Assembly (NCBI RefSeq): GCF_002954715.1
Contig: NZ_MSCP01000001.1
Coordinates: forward strand, 524,995 to 588,994
Origin: Aliivibrio sifiae
GTDB lineage: Bacteria > Pseudomonadota > Gammaproteobacteria > Enterobacterales > Vibrionaceae
Length of the DNA stretch: 64,000 nucleotides
Reading direction: 5' to 3'
Below, piece by piece: positions 10,524 to 20,177 of the stretch (position 1 is its first letter; each line of letters begins with the position of its first letter). Below the pieces are notes generated by a model. The model did no database searches. It had not been told where the DNA came from and saw only the letters and a list, made by a program, of their open reading frames with translations. The position numbers and the translations under genes were made by a program.

Positions 10524-11261
10524 ATGATGAATTTAGAGGGCAAAATTGCCTTAGTTACTGGCGCTAGCCGTGGTATTGGTCGTGCTATTGCTGAGCAATT
10601 AGTATCTCGCGGTGCAACCGTTATTGGTACTGCAACTTCTGAAAATGGTGCAGCGGCAATCAGTGAGTATTTAGGTGAGAACGGTAAAGGTCTTGCATTA
10701 AATGTAACTGATGCAGAATCTATTGCAGCGGTACTTAAAACAATCAATGACGAGTTTGGTGCGATTGACATTTTAGTTAATAACGCAGGTATTACTCGTG
10801 ATAACTTACTTATGCGCATGAAAGATGATGAATGGATGGATATCTTAGATACTAACCTAACGTCTATTTTCCGTTTATCTAAAGCGGTTCTTCGTGGCAT
10901 GATGAAAAAACGTAATGGCCGTATTATCAACGTAGGTTCTGTTGTTGGTACAATGGGCAATGCTGGTCAAACAAACTATGCAGCAGCAAAAGCAGGTGTC
11001 ATTGGTTTTACTAAATCAATGGCACGTGAAGTTGCTTCTCGTGGTGTAACCGTAAATACGGTTGCTCCAGGTTTTATCGAAACTGATATGACAAAAGCCT
11101 TGAATGATGAGCAACGAGCTGCAACACTATCATCTGTACCTGCTGGTCGTTTAGGTGACCCTAAAGAAATCGCTGCTGCAGTAGTATTTTTAGCGTCTCC
11201 AGAAGCAGCTTACATCACAGGCGAAACTTTGCATGTGAATGGCGGCATGTACATGGTTTAA
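10524..11261 (+). CDS. fabG: 3-oxoacyl-ACP reductase FabG
   Basis: NADPH-dependent ketoreductase of the fatty-acid elongation cycle. Short-chain dehydrogenase fold: cofactor motif TGASRGIGRAIAE near the N-terminus, NNAG motif, Ser in VGSVVG, and the YAAAKAG active site (Tyr and Lys). It ends with the typical GGMYMV. Two adjacent ATGs are possible. The first (10524) is 8 nt from AAGGG at 10511-10515 and gives 245 residues; the second (10527) would give the 244-residue length seen in E. coli. A 169-bp gap with a small hairpin follows before acpP. Confidence 0.96.
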   Translation: MMNLEGKIALVTGASRGIGRAIAEQLVSRGATVIGTATSENGAAAISEYLGENGKGLALNVTDAESIAAVLKTINDEFGAIDILVNNAGITRDNLLMRMKDDEWMDILDTNLTSIFRLSKAVLRGMMKKRNGRIINVGSVVGTMGNAGQTNYAAAKAGVIGFTKSMAREVASRGVTVNTVAPGFIETDMTKALNDEQRAATLSSVPAGRLGDPKEIAAAVVFLASPEAAYITGETLHVNGGMYMV

Positions 11262-11430
11262 TTTATGAAATTGATTTAAGGGTGACTTAAGTCAATTTTG
11301 GGTTAAAATTGCACTAAAAATCACGAATTTCGTGGTTTGACCAGCGATCTTAGCCTTGCAACTTTCTTATTAATGAATAAAATACAGCAAGTATCGCAAA
11401 TCAGCGAAATCTGTAATTAGGAAAATTAAA

Positions 11431-11664
11431 ATGAGCAATCTTGAAGAACGCGTAAAGAAAATCATCATTGAGCAACTAGGTGTGGATGAAGCTGAAGTTA
11501 AAAACGAAGCATCATTTGTTGATGACCTAGGTGCAGATTCACTAGATACAGTTGAACTAGTAATGGCTTTAGAAGAAGAGTTTGACACTGAGATTCCAGA
11601 TGAAGAAGCTGAGAAGATCACAACTGTTCAAGCTGCTATCGACTACGTAACTAGCGCACAGTAA
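11431..11664 (+). CDS. acpP: Acyl carrier protein
   Basis: Central carrier of growing acyl chains, 77 residues, very acidic. The phosphopantetheine attachment site is the Ser in GADSLDTVE (Ser37 counting Met). It has a good AGGAAAA upstream. The 169-bp gap before it suggests its own promoter, which would fit the high ACP level cells need and what is known in E. coli. A strong terminator follows, so fabF may be read at a lower level. Confidence 0.98.
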   Translation: MSNLEERVKKIIIEQLGVDEAEVKNEASFVDDLGADSLDTVELVMALEEEFDTEIPDEEAEKITTVQAAIDYVTSAQ

Positions 11665-11675
11665 GAAATACCCTC

Positions 11676-11706
11676 CAGGCGGTCATCTTGACCGCCTGAG
11701 TTTTTT
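11676..11706 (+). terminator. Intrinsic terminator between acpP and fabF
   Basis: Perfect 10-bp GC-rich stem (11676-11685 with 11689-11698), 3-nt loop, then GAG and T6 at 11701-11706. It sits inside the fab operon and probably limits read-through into fabF. Confidence 0.85.
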
Positions 11707-11755
11707 ATACGCAACAATCCCTATCTAATTTCAATTAATTCCGGAGAATTATATC

Positions 11756-12997
11756 GTGTCCAAACGTCGTGTAGTAGTTACAGGCATGGGTATGCTAACA
11801 CCGGTGGGTAACACTGTTGAAGCATCTTGGAAAGCGCTGTTAGCAGGCCAAAGTGGTATCGTTAATATCGAGCACTTTGATACCACTGAGTTTACAACTC
11901 GTTTTGCAGGTCTAGTAAAAGACTTTAATGCTGAAGAGTACATGTCTAAAAAAGACGCTCGTAAAATGGATTTATTCATTCAATACGGTGTGGCTGCTGG
12001 CATTCAGGCATTAGATGACTCGGGTTTTAACGTTACTGAAGAAAATGCACACCGTATTGGTGCAGCAATTGGTTCTGGTATCGGTGGTCTTGGCTTAATT
12101 GAAGCAGGCTGCAAAGCATTTAAAGAAAAAGGCCCTCGTAAGATCAGCCCATTTTTCGTGCCTTCAACTATCGTTAATATGATCGCTGGTCATATGTCGA
12201 TCATGCGCGGTCTACGTGGTCCTAATATCGCAATTTCAACGGCTTGTACGACTGGTCTTCATAATATTGGTCATGCTGCACGTATGATCGCTTATGGTGA
12301 TGCTGATGCAATGCTAGCAGGTGGTGCGGAAAAAGCATCAACAGAGCTAGGTATGGGCGGTTTTGGTGCAGCTAAAGCACTATCAACAAATAACGAGAAT
12401 CCACAAGCAGCCTCACGTCCTTGGGATAAAAACCGTGATGGTTTTGTTCTAGGTGATGGTGCTGGTATGATGGTTCTTGAAGAATATGAACATGCGAAAG
12501 CTCGTGGCGCTAAAATTTACTGTGAGTTAGTAGGTTTTGGGATGAGTGGCGATGCTTATCATATGACTTCACCAACACCAGATGGTTCTGGTGGTGCATT
12601 AGCGATGGAAGCAGCAATGCGCGACGCAGGTGTAACTGGTGAGCAAATTGGTTATGTGAACGCACACGGCACATCAACACCTGCTGGTGATGTTGCTGAA
12701 ATTAAAGGCATTAAACGTGCTCTTGGTGAAGCGGGTACTAAGCAAGTTCTAGTATCATCAACAAAATCAATGACAGGTCACTTACTAGGTGCTGCTGGTT
12801 CTGTTGAAGCTATCATTACGGCACTGTCTTTAATTGATCAAATCGTTCCACCAACGATTAATTTAGATGACCCAGAAGAAGGCCTAGATATCGATCTAGT
12901 TCCTCATACTGCACGTAAAGTTGATATGGAATATGCAATTTGTAATTCATTTGGCTTTGGCGGTACTAACGGCACGTTAATATTTAAGAAAATGTAA
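11756..12997 (+). CDS. fabF: 3-oxoacyl-ACP synthase II (KAS II)
   Basis: Elongating condensing enzyme, needed for making cis-vaccenate and for temperature control of membrane fluidity. The 413 residues start at a GTG, with CCGGAGAA upstream. The Cys-His-His triad is complete: Cys in STACTTG (near 163), His in NAHGTSTP (near 303), and His in TGHLLGAAG (near 340). The C-terminal motif FGFGGTNG is also present. It follows acpP after a terminator and precedes pabC, as in E. coli. Confidence 0.97.
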   Translation: MSKRRVVVTGMGMLTPVGNTVEASWKALLAGQSGIVNIEHFDTTEFTTRFAGLVKDFNAEEYMSKKDARKMDLFIQYGVAAGIQALDDSGFNVTEENAHRIGAAIGSGIGGLGLIEAGCKAFKEKGPRKISPFFVPSTIVNMIAGHMSIMRGLRGPNIAISTACTTGLHNIGHAARMIAYGDADAMLAGGAEKASTELGMGGFGAAKALSTNNENPQAASRPWDKNRDGFVLGDGAGMMVLEEYEHAKARGAKIYCELVGFGMSGDAYHMTSPTPDGSGGALAMEAAMRDAGVTGEQIGYVNAHGTSTPAGDVAEIKGIKRALGEAGTKQVLVSSTKSMTGHLLGAAGSVEAIITALSLIDQIVPPTINLDDPEEGLDIDLVPHTARKVDMEYAICNSFGFGGTNGTLIFKKM

Positions 12998-13046
12998 TAA
13001 CTTGTTTGTGAGGCTTAATTAGTTTCACTCAGTCAGTTACACTTTG

Positions 13047-13080
13047 AAGGCGGTTTGATAATATATCAAACCGCCTTTTT
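13047..13080 (+). terminator. Intrinsic terminator after fabF
   Basis: Perfect 14-bp stem (13047-13060 with 13064-13077), 3-nt loop, T5 tail. It lies between fabF and pabC, so pabC-mltG-tmk-holB-ycfH is read by read-through or from a promoter not identified here. Confidence 0.9.
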
Positions 13081-13096
13081 CTTATCTGGAGTTTCT

Positions 13097-13906
13097 ATGT
13101 ATTGGGTTAATGGAGTTGAATCCGAAACATTGCCAATTAATGATCGAAGCATTCAATACGGTGATGGCTTTTTTACGACAATGAAAGTAGAAAGCGGTGA
13201 AATCCGCTTGTGGTCTTTTCATTTAGAGCGTTTGGTTATTTCAGCTCAGCGTTTAGGTATCGCTCCCCCTCATTGGGAAGATATTGAAAACCAAGTACAT
13301 GCTATTGCCAAAATGATCAGTAACGGCGGAATTAAAATCTTAATAAGTCGAGGTGCTGGAGGTAGAGGTTATTCTCCTGAAGGTTGCGATAATACTCAGG
13401 TAGTTATCTCAGATTTTCAATATCCGGCTCATTATAAGCAATGGCAAGAAAAAGGCATAGAATTAGGCGTTTCAACGGTTAGGCTTGGCCTATCATCCCC
13501 TTTATTAGCAGGGATGAAGCATTTAAATCGTTTAGAGCAAGTATTAATTAAACATGATATTTCAAAAACTACGTATCTTGATGCAATTGTTCTTGATCTT
13601 AATAACCACGTTATCGAAACATCAATAGGTAATCTTTTTTGGATTAAGGGTGATAGAATCTTTACGCCAAAATTATCTTTTTCTGGTGTAGAAGGTGTGA
13701 TGAAAAAACACATTCAACAACTAGCAAAAGAGTTTCAATTAGAGTTAGAAGAAGTCAGTGTTGCGTTATCTGAGTTGGAAAATGCAGACGAAGTCTTTAT
13801 TACTAATGCTTTATTTGAAATTGTACCTATTAATGCGATTGTTCACCAAAGTTTTGCTCAACATAAATTAACTTACCGATTTCAGGAGAAATTGTACTCG
13901 TGTTAA
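13097..13906 (+). CDS. pabC: Aminodeoxychorismate lyase
   Basis: PLP enzyme of the class IV aminotransferase fold that releases pyruvate from 4-amino-4-deoxychorismate, giving p-aminobenzoate for folate. 269 residues. The family segment GMKHLNRLEQVLIK contains the likely PLP lysine, and ETSIGNLFW is the cofactor phosphate-side motif. I chose the ATG at 13097 (GGAG 6 nt upstream). A longer frame opens at 13055, but that start lies inside the fabF terminator stem. The end overlaps mltG by 7 nt. Confidence 0.93.
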   Translation: MYWVNGVESETLPINDRSIQYGDGFFTTMKVESGEIRLWSFHLERLVISAQRLGIAPPHWEDIENQVHAIAKMISNGGIKILISRGAGGRGYSPEGCDNTQVVISDFQYPAHYKQWQEKGIELGVSTVRLGLSSPLLAGMKHLNRLEQVLIKHDISKTTYLDAIVLDLNNHVIETSIGNLFWIKGDRIFTPKLSFSGVEGVMKKHIQQLAKEFQLELEEVSVALSELENADEVFITNALFEIVPINAIVHQSFAQHKLTYRFQEKLYSC

Positions 13907-14910
13907 AGAAATTTTTATTCCTTATTTTATTGATAGCGATAGGAACGGCTGGCTTCGGATTCTGGAGTTACCAACAAGCCAGTCAATTTACAGAGCAACA
14001 AGTAGTCTTGGATAAAGCTCAATTAATTGAAGTAAAACCAGGCACTAGCTATCGTAAATTGATCCGTCAATTTGAACAAAGTGGTTGGATTACTGATACT
14101 AAATGGGCTCGTTTTACTCATAAATTGTCACCTGAATTAACAGAAATTAAAGCTGGAACTTACTGGGTCGAGCCAAATCAGTCGCTTGCTTCTGTGTTAA
14201 CGCAATTAAAATCAGGTAAAGAGCACCAATTTTCGATTACATTTGTTGAAGGAAGCCGTTTTTCTGAATGGTTGCAACAATTAGAGCAAGCGCCTTATCT
14301 AGATCATGAATTAAGTGATCTTTCAGAAAAAGAAATCGCAAAGAAGTTGGGGATTGATCGTCCTAAATTAGAAGGTTTGTTCTTAGCAGAAACGTATCAC
14401 TATACGGCAGGAATGAGTGACTTTGATATTCTAGATCGTTCTCATAATGCATTAGTTTCAGTATTAGAGACTGAGTGGGGAACAAAATCAGCTAATTTAC
14501 CTTTGAAATCATCTTATGAAGCATTGATTTTAGCCTCTATTATTGAAAAAGAAACAGCAATAGATTCAGAAAGAGAACGTGTTTCGTCTGTTTTTGTTAA
14601 CCGTTTAAAGCGTGGAATGCGTTTACAAACAGATCCAACCGTAATTTACGGAATGGGAGATAAATACGATGGTAATATTCGTAAAAAAGATCTACGTACG
14701 CCAACAGCTTACAACACGTACACAATAAATGGCCTACCGCCAACACCGATTGCAATGGCGGGCCCTGCATCGATAAAAGCAGCCCTGCACCCAGAAACTA
14801 GTCGTTATCTTTATTTTGTTGCAGATGGCACTGGCGGTCATAAATTCACAAAATCACTCGTTGAGCATAACAAAGCAGTTAGAGCTTACCTAAGAACATT
14901 AAGAAATTAA
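13900..14910 (+). CDS. mltG: Endolytic murein transglycosylase MltG
   Basis: Inner-membrane lytic transglycosylase that cuts nascent glycan strands and may set their length. The 336 residues start at a GTG overlapping pabC, with AGGAGAAA just upstream. One N-terminal transmembrane helix (about 4-22) is followed by a LysM-like region and the YceG catalytic domain. The catalytic Glu lies in [10 protein letters not shown] (near 210-220), and the conserved QTDPTVIYG and [14 protein letters not shown] motifs follow. Former name yceG. Cotranscribed with pabC and tmk. Confidence 0.96.
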   Translation: MLKKFLFLILLIAIGTAGFGFWSYQQASQFTEQQVVLDKAQLIEVKPGTSYRKLIRQFEQSGWITDTKWARFTHKLSPELTEIKAGTYWVEPNQSLASVLTQLKSGKEHQFSITFVEGSRFSEWLQQLEQAPYLDHELSDLSEKEIAKKLGIDRPKLEGLFLAETYHYTAGMSDFDILDRSHNALVSVLETEWGTKSANLPLKSSYEALILASIIEKETAIDSERERVSSVFVNRLKRGMRLQTDPTVIYGMGDKYDGNIRKKDLRTPTAYNTYTINGLPPTPIAMAGPASIKAALHPETSRYLYFVADGTGGHKFTKSLVEHNKAVRAYLRTLRN

Positions 14911-14912
14911 TC

Positions 14913-15545
14913 ATGTCTAAATTTATTGTAATTGAAGGCCTAGAAGGCGCAGGTAAAAGTACAGCGATCAAAAACGTATTGGCGACTCTAGCTAAGCATG
15001 GCATTGATAACCCGGTTACGACAAGAGAGCCAGGTGGGACACCATTAGCTGAAAAAATGCGTGAGTTGGTTAAACAAGGTCATCCTGATGAGCCATTAAC
15101 TGATATGGCTGAGTTATTATTATTGTATGCAGCACGAGCACAGCTAGTTGGAAATGTAATTAAACCGGCTTTAGCAAGAGGTGAGTGGGTGGTTGGTGAT
15201 CGCCATGATTTATCTTCACAAGCATATCAAGGTGGTGGTCGTGGTTTTGATCGTGATTTAATGGCGACAATGAGAACCACTGTTCTTGGAGATTTTAAAC
15301 CAGACTTAACTATCTATATGGATATTGATCCTAAACTTGGCTTGCAGCGTGCGTCTGCACGTGGCGAGTTGGATAGAATAGAGCAAATGAAACTGGATTT
15401 TTTTGAACGCAGTCGTGAACGTTATTTAGAATTTGCTAATAGTGATGAAACGATTGTGACTATTGATGCAGGCCAAGACCTAGAGACTGTAACTCAATCT
15501 ATCATTAACGCATTAGAAGCGTGGTTAGTGGTCAATGGCAACTAA
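14913..15545 (+). CDS. tmk: Thymidylate kinase
   Basis: Phosphorylates dTMP to dTDP for DNA synthesis. 210 residues, with P-loop GLEGAGKST at 9-17, [11 protein letters not shown], and the DRH motif in [16 protein letters not shown]. The Arg in the lid points to the E. coli-type enzyme. It starts 2 nt after mltG and overlaps holB by 11 nt. Confidence 0.97.
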   Translation: MSKFIVIEGLEGAGKSTAIKNVLATLAKHGIDNPVTTREPGGTPLAEKMRELVKQGHPDEPLTDMAELLLLYAARAQLVGNVIKPALARGEWVVGDRHDLSSQAYQGGGRGFDRDLMATMRTTVLGDFKPDLTIYMDIDPKLGLQRASARGELDRIEQMKLDFFERSRERYLEFANSDETIVTIDAGQDLETVTQSIINALEAWLVVNGN

Positions 15546-16506
15546 ATTATATCCTTGGCAACAAGATGTTTGGCAGCAATGGCAGCAATTGATAGCGACA
15601 GATCGATTGCCTCATGCCATCTTATGTGCAATGTCTGATGGTACGGGCAGAGATGTTCTTGTCCAATATTTCTCTGATACTTTATTGTGCTTAACGCAAG
15701 GTACCGAACCTTGTGGTTTTTGTCATAGCTGTGGTTTAGTTGAGTCAGGTAATCACCCTGACTTGCACTGGATAAGACCTGAAGTTGAGGGGAAATCGAT
15801 ATCTGTTGATCAAATAAGACAATGTAATTTGTGGGCACTAGAATCATCACAATTTAATGCTAAACGAATGATCATCATTGAGCCCGCAGAAAAAATGACA
15901 GAATCCGCGGCAAATGCACTCTTAAAAACATTAGAGGCTCCACCTAAAAACTGTCAGTTTGTTTTGTTGGCTAATTCTCCGCATCATTTATTGCCTACGA
16001 TCCGAAGCCGTTGTCAGGTTTGGCAGCAACCAGAGATCAGTAGTGAAGTAATAGAAGCGTGGTTAGGTGAAACTGAAAAATTAAAAGTTAGTAAGCAATC
16101 CATTACATTAAATGGATATCTACCCTTAGCGGTAAAAAGCTTTTATCAAGATAAGAAGCAGGCTGCTCATCAACAGTTACTGTCTTATTTTGATACTTGT
16201 GTTAATTCTTCTTTTTGTCATACCTCAGAGGTCGTCAAAAGCCTGATCAAATTAGATGATGAAGGCTTATGTTGGTTAAGTTATTTATTGTCTGATATTC
16301 AAAAGAGACAATTAGGAATTATTACGGACTGGGTACATTGTGATGAAAAAGAAATCATTGAGCGTTTAGCGATTCGTATCCCAGCGAATACTATTTATAA
16401 ACAATATTTGAGTTTGAATGCATTACGACAACAGTTGAATGCTCATTCAGGATTAAATAAAGAATTATTGTTAACTCAGTGGTTGTTTGAGTTCATTGGA
16501 GAATAA
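15535..16506 (+). CDS. holB: DNA polymerase III delta-prime subunit
   Basis: Part of the clamp loader that places the beta clamp on DNA. The 323 residues begin with an AAA+ domain whose Zn module is [17 protein letters not shown]. It also has [15 protein letters not shown] (the degenerate Walker B/sensor region) and the SRCQ motif that feeds the neighbour's ATP site. Like other delta-prime subunits it lacks a canonical P-loop. It overlaps tmk upstream, and ycfH starts 2 nt downstream. Confidence 0.95.
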   Translation: MATKLYPWQQDVWQQWQQLIATDRLPHAILCAMSDGTGRDVLVQYFSDTLLCLTQGTEPCGFCHSCGLVESGNHPDLHWIRPEVEGKSISVDQIRQCNLWALESSQFNAKRMIIIEPAEKMTESAANALLKTLEAPPKNCQFVLLANSPHHLLPTIRSRCQVWQQPEISSEVIEAWLGETEKLKVSKQSITLNGYLPLAVKSFYQDKKQAAHQQLLSYFDTCVNSSFCHTSEVVKSLIKLDDEGLCWLSYLLSDIQKRQLGIITDWVHCDEKEIIERLAIRIPANTIYKQYLSLNALRQQLNAHSGLNKELLLTQWLFEFIGE

Positions 16507-16507
16507 T

Positions 16508-17278
16508 GTGTTAGTTGATTCACACTGCCATTTAGATAAATTAAATTACAACGATTTGCATACTGGCGTAGCAGATGTCATTGAAAAAGCAAAACAACGT
16601 GGGGTAGAACAGTTCCTAACGGTAGGTGTTACTCTTGATGCTTTTCCAAATATGATGGAAATGATTAAGGATCATTCTGAGGTTTATGCTTCTTGTGGTA
16701 TTCATCCATTAGACGTTGATTCTGATTTTGATTTATCTATTTTTCGTCAATATGCAGCAAATGATCGTGTTGTTGCGATTGGTGAAACTGGATTAGATTA
16801 TTTTTATCAACCAGAAAGTGCACCGCGTCAGCGTGACTTATTTGAGCAACAGGTTGCTGTGGCTGTTGAGTATAATAAGCCACTTATTATACACACACGA
16901 CAAGCTCGTGAAGATACCTTAGCTATTCTAAAAAATGGTCAAGCAGATAAATGTGGTGGTGTCATTCATTGTTTTACTGAAGATTGGGCATTCGCAGAAG
17001 CGGCGATGGAGCTTGGTTTTTATATTTCGATTTCAGGTATCGTGACCTTTAATAAGGCGACAGAATTAAAAGATGTTGTTCGTCGTTTACCTTTAGAACG
17101 TCTTTTAGTTGAGACTGATTCACCTTATTTAGCTCCAGTTCCTTTCAGAGGAAAAGAGAACCAGCCCGCTTATGTAAGAGATGTTGCAGAGTATATTGGG
17201 CTATTAAAAGGGAAGTCATTCGAAGAAGTTGCTCAAACAACGACGAATAATTTCAGAAATCTTTTTTTGAACAAATAA
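16508..17278 (+). CDS. ycfH: TatD-family metal-dependent hydrolase YcfH
   Basis: TIM-barrel amidohydrolase of the TatD DNase family, putative 3'-5' nuclease; the in vivo role is not settled. Metal ligands are visible: HxH in DSHCHLD, Glu in IGETGLDYF, His in IIHTRQA, His in IHCFTED, and Asp in VETDSPYLAP. I chose the GTG at 16508 (256 residues; GGAGA 5 nt upstream at 16498-16502) because it aligns with E. coli YcfH. The frame extends 21 nt further upstream into holB, with a TTG at 16487. Last gene of the operon. Confidence 0.93.
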   Translation: MLVDSHCHLDKLNYNDLHTGVADVIEKAKQRGVEQFLTVGVTLDAFPNMMEMIKDHSEVYASCGIHPLDVDSDFDLSIFRQYAANDRVVAIGETGLDYFYQPESAPRQRDLFEQQVAVAVEYNKPLIIHTRQAREDTLAILKNGQADKCGGVIHCFTEDWAFAEAAMELGFYISISGIVTFNKATELKDVVRRLPLERLLVETDSPYLAPVPFRGKENQPAYVRDVAEYIGLLKGKSFEEVAQTTTNNFRNLFLNK

Positions 17279-17307
17279 TTTTATTTAGATTGAAAAGTAA
17301 TCAAAGT

Positions 17308-17332
17308 GGAGGTTTTTACCTCTCTTTTTTTT
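17308..17332 (+). terminator. Intrinsic terminator after ycfH
   Basis: GGAGGT/ACCTCT stem (17308-17313 with 17318-17323) with a T4 loop, followed by T8. It closes the long fab-holB-ycfH unit. Confidence 0.78.
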
Positions 17333-17729
17333 GTTTGATTGATTTTAAGCAGTTTTATTCCAGAATTTAAGCAGGCAAACGATTAACTGTGTGGTTTATT
17401 TGACCTATCTATTTTTGTTGCTAAAAATAACATTTCATTTTTTGATGTTGGTGTTCTTTTTTAAATAAAATCAGGTGGTTGCGGATAACTTGTATTTTTA
17501 TTGCTACTTTTACTACGCCGTGCTTTTGTGATCACTGCAGGGTTTTAAAACATTAAATGAAAACATGCTAGAAAGTGTTTTTACATAGGTCTATATTTAG
17601 CGACAGTTTGATTAGAGACACGAATGCTTACAAAATTATGAATTACACATAGGCAAGGGGGATATTGCCGTAATTGATAAGTAAGAACTAACTGTTTCCA
17701 ATTGTATTTATAAATATTAGGAGCAAAAC
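17333..17729 (+). other. ptsG upstream region
   Basis: About 400 bp without a convincing gene between the ycfH terminator and ptsG. It ends with a strong AGGAG ribosome-binding site at 17720-17724, 5 nt from the ATG. The TGTGATCACT at about 17527 resembles CRP half-sites but lacks the normal 6-nt spacer, so I do not call it. A long leader or distal promoter is likely for a sugar-regulated gene. Confidence 0.4.
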
Positions 17730-19160
17730 ATGTTTAAAAACCTTTTTGCTAGTCTACAGAAAGTTGGTAAGGCACTTATGTTGCCTGTATCAGTACTTCC
17801 TGTTGCTGGTATTCTTTTAGGGGTTGGTGCAGCCAACTTTAGTTTCCTTCCAGAAGTTGTTTCTCATTTAATGGAACAAGCTGGTGGTTCAGTATTCGGT
17901 CAAATGGCTTTACTATTTGCTGTTGGTACTGCGCTTGGTTTTACAAACAATGACGGTGTTGCTGGTCTAGCTGCTGTTGTTGGTTACGGCATCATGGTTG
18001 CTACGCTTAAAGTAATGGCAACAGTAATGGGTGTTGATGGTATTGAGACTGGTGTTCTTGGTGGTATCCTTGCTGGTGGTCTTGCTGGTTGGGCATTCAA
18101 CAAGTTCTACCGTATTCAACTTCCTGAATATCTGGGCTTCTTCGCTGGTAAGCGTGCTGTGCCAATCGTTACTGGTTTCGCATCTATCGCTCTAGGTTTA
18201 ATCCTATCTGTTGTTTGGCCTCCTGTTGGCGGTGCTATTGCAGCATTCTCTGATTGGGCTGCACATCAAAACCCTGTAGCTGCATTTGGTATCTATGGTG
18301 TAATTGAACGTTCTCTTATTCCTTTTGGTCTTCACCATATTTGGAACGTACCATTCTTCTATGAAGCTGGTACTTGTACAAACAATGCTGGTGAACAAGT
18401 TCACGGTATCATGACTTGTTTCCTTACTGCTGATGACGCATCTCGTGCTGCAGGTAATGGTTTCGGTCAACTTGCTGGTGGTTACTTATTCAAAATGTTC
18501 GGTCTTCCTGCTGCTGCAATCGCAATTGCACACTCAGCAAAACCTGAAAACCGCGCTAAAGTAATGGGTATCATGGCATCTGCTGCGTTAACTTCATTCC
18601 TTACAGGTATCACAGAACCAATTGAATTCGCATTCCTATTTGTTGCTCCTGTTCTTTATGCTATCCACGCAGTACTTGCTGGTGTTGCATACATGCTAAC
18701 TAATGCATTAGGTATTGTTCATGGTCACACATTCTCGAATGGTTTCATTGACTTTGTAGTCCAATCGCCACGCGCAGAGAACATGCTTCTTCTTGTTGGC
18801 CTTGGTCTTGTTTATGCAGTTGTTTATTACATCGTATTCCGCTTCGTAATCAAAGCAATGAATCTTAAGACTCCAGGTCGTGAAGACGAAGATGAAAATG
18901 CAGGCCCAGCTGTTACTGGTTCTGAACTTGCTGGTGAGTTAGTTGCTGCATTTGGTGGCAAAGAAAACATTACAAACCTTGATGCTTGTATCACTCGTCT
19001 ACGTGTTTCTGTAGCTAATGTTGAAGCGGTTAATCAAGATAAACTGAAACAACTTGGCGCTGCTGGTGTTGTTGTTGCAGGTTCTGGTGTTCAAGCTATC
19101 TTCGGTACTAAATCGGATAACCTGAAAACAGACATGAATGAGTGGATTGCTCATAACTAA
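17730..19160 (+). CDS. ptsG: PTS glucose-specific EIICB
   Basis: Glucose uptake and phosphorylation through the phosphotransferase system. The 476 residues contain the membrane EIIC domain (about 1-385, about ten hydrophobic segments) with TNNDGVAGL and the sugar-site motif [11 protein letters not shown] charged linker and the EIIB domain follow, with the phosphorylated Cys near 420 in [10 protein letters not shown]. Length equals E. coli PtsG. It follows ycfH as in E. coli. N-acetylglucosamine-type EIICBs are similar, but the context favours glucose. Confidence 0.95.
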   Translation: MFKNLFASLQKVGKALMLPVSVLPVAGILLGVGAANFSFLPEVVSHLMEQAGGSVFGQMALLFAVGTALGFTNNDGVAGLAAVVGYGIMVATLKVMATVMGVDGIETGVLGGILAGGLAGWAFNKFYRIQLPEYLGFFAGKRAVPIVTGFASIALGLILSVVWPPVGGAIAAFSDWAAHQNPVAAFGIYGVIERSLIPFGLHHIWNVPFFYEAGTCTNNAGEQVHGIMTCFLTADDASRAAGNGFGQLAGGYLFKMFGLPAAAIAIAHSAKPENRAKVMGIMASAALTSFLTGITEPIEFAFLFVAPVLYAIHAVLAGVAYMLTNALGIVHGHTFSNGFIDFVVQSPRAENMLLLVGLGLVYAVVYYIVFRFVIKAMNLKTPGREDEDENAGPAVTGSELAGELVAAFGGKENITNLDACITRLRVSVANVEAVNQDKLKQLGAAGVVVAGSGVQAIFGTKSDNLKTDMNEWIAHN

Positions 19161-19184
19161 TTATCGATTCTATCGATGAATAAT

Positions 19185-19212
19185 AAAAGGAGACTTTCGA
19201 GTCTCCTTTTTT
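19185..19212 (+). terminator. Intrinsic terminator of ptsG with TTCG loop
   Basis: Perfect 11-bp stem (19185-19195 with 19200-19210) closed by a TTCG tetraloop, with a T-rich 3' arm and tail. Confidence 0.92.
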
Positions 19213-19294
19213 GTTTTTCTAGTTTGAGGAAATAGAAGATAAATAAAGAGGTTATGTCAACGTCATTAATTTTCCTGCTTAATAAATCGACCAG

Positions 19295-19939
19295 CTAATT
19301 AGTTACATTGATATTATTGTTAGGAAAGGATATTTCCTGATTTGATTCTAGCCAAGTAGGGTATTTCTGCATAATTGAGAGGAACAGCGCCGAATCAATG
19401 AAAGTCATTAGCCAGTGGTGCACGTGTTGATATCTACTTTGGTTAAACCAACGAATGTCTACAAATGCAAACTGTCGAATAAAAGGAAGGATAGCTAAGT
19501 CAGCAAAACTATATTTGTCGCTAAATAACATATTTGAATTAGTTAAGCGTCGTTCTAGTTGCTCTAAAAATATCTCGCCTTGCTCACGGTAGTAAACTTC
19601 AGAATGTTCAGGATAACGATCTGCGTATTTATATTTATCTAACCACTTTTTAAAACTTTCGTCGTTTTCTTTAATTAACAGATGCATTTCAGGTGTTGTT
19701 GATAAAAGTAGTACAGAGCCCTCTAAGGCCCATTTCATGATATCTAAGCTTTCATCTATCACATGCCCATTTTTTTCTATTAGAACAGGGACAGTGCCTT
19801 TAGGGGATGCCTGTAGCATTGCTTCAGGTTTATGTTTCAATATTATTTCGCGAAGTTGCACGGGTTTATTTGACAGAACAAGGCTAAGCCGTGCTCGCAT
19901 AGCGTAAGGGCATCGACGAAATGAGTAGAGAATGGTCAT
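19295..19939 (-). CDS. Glutathione S-transferase family protein
   Basis: 214 residues with a thioredoxin-like N-terminal domain. It starts LYSFRRCPYAMRARLSL; the Cys near residue 9 sits where omega/beta-type GSTs and glutaredoxin-like GSTs keep their catalytic Cys. SPKGTVPVLI with the cis-Pro and the glutathione-binding DESLDIMKW follow. The second half is the helical C-terminal domain. Convergent with ptsG and apparently monocistronic. Substrate unknown. Confidence 0.85.
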   Translation of the reverse strand: MTILYSFRRCPYAMRARLSLVLSNKPVQLREIILKHKPEAMLQASPKGTVPVLIEKNGHVIDESLDIMKWALEGSVLLLSTTPEMHLLIKENDESFKKWLDKYKYADRYPEHSEVYYREQGEIFLEQLERRLTNSNMLFSDKYSFADLAILPFIRQFAFVDIRWFNQSRYQHVHHWLMTFIDSALFLSIMQKYPTWLESNQEISFPNNNINVTN

Positions 19940-19958
19940 TTTTACCTTCTAAATTAAT

Positions 19959-20007
19959 TTATACCAATTCTAGTAATAAATAGAGTACTTAATTACAGTG
20001 GTATTAA
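19959..20007. repeat. Candidate dispersed palindromic element 1
   Basis: Two nested inverted repeats: the outer arms TTATACCA and TGGTATTAA, and inner arms GTAATAAA (19973-19980) and TTAATTAC (19989-19996) with one mismatch. The element could fold as a 49-nt stem. It contains the CCAATT motif shared with the palindrome at 21934. That such elements repeat in this genome is inference. Confidence 0.45.
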
Positions 20008-20024
20008 AATGAAACGGCGAAAAA

Positions 20025-20050
20025 CAAAAAAGCAGATCTGAAGATCTGCT
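20025..20050 (-). terminator. Intrinsic terminator of the NSS transporter operon
   Basis: 8-bp stem (20031-20038 with 20043-20050). On the minus strand it is followed by U6, seen as the A run at 20025-20030. It lies 31 nt past the small-subunit stop codon. Confidence 0.88.
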
Positions 20051-20080
20051 TTAAGATTAGCATTTTCTAGAAACTATTTT

Positions 20081-20176
20081 TTAATTACTGTTCATCGCTT
20101 TGCGGATACAGAATGCAGCGCCACCCCAAGTTATCCCTAAACCTAAAACCATCATAATAATTGCACCAGTTGTCAT
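20081..20176 (-). CDS. MetS-like small subunit of NSS transporter
   Basis: A 31-residue membrane peptide, MTTGAIIMMVLGLGITWG followed by GAAFCIRKAMNSN. It has one transmembrane helix and the WGG motif typical of MetS-type small subunits of methionine/alanine NSS importers (known in Corynebacterium MetP/MetS). A perfect AAGGAGG lies inside the end of the transporter gene, and only 1 nt separates the transporter stop from this ATG, so translation is surely coupled. A terminator follows. The family call rests on size, motif and context. Confidence 0.82.
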   Translation of the reverse strand: MTTGAIIMMVLGLGITWGGAAFCIRKAMNSN

Positions 20177-20177
20177 A

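Noticed and set aside
13055..13096. N-terminal extension of pabC
   Set aside because: The start would lie inside the stem of the fabF terminator; the ATG at 13097 has a proper ribosome-binding site and the family's usual N-terminus.
17527..17536. TGTGATCACT upstream of ptsG as a CRP site
   Set aside because: The two half-sites are adjacent without the required 6-nt spacer.
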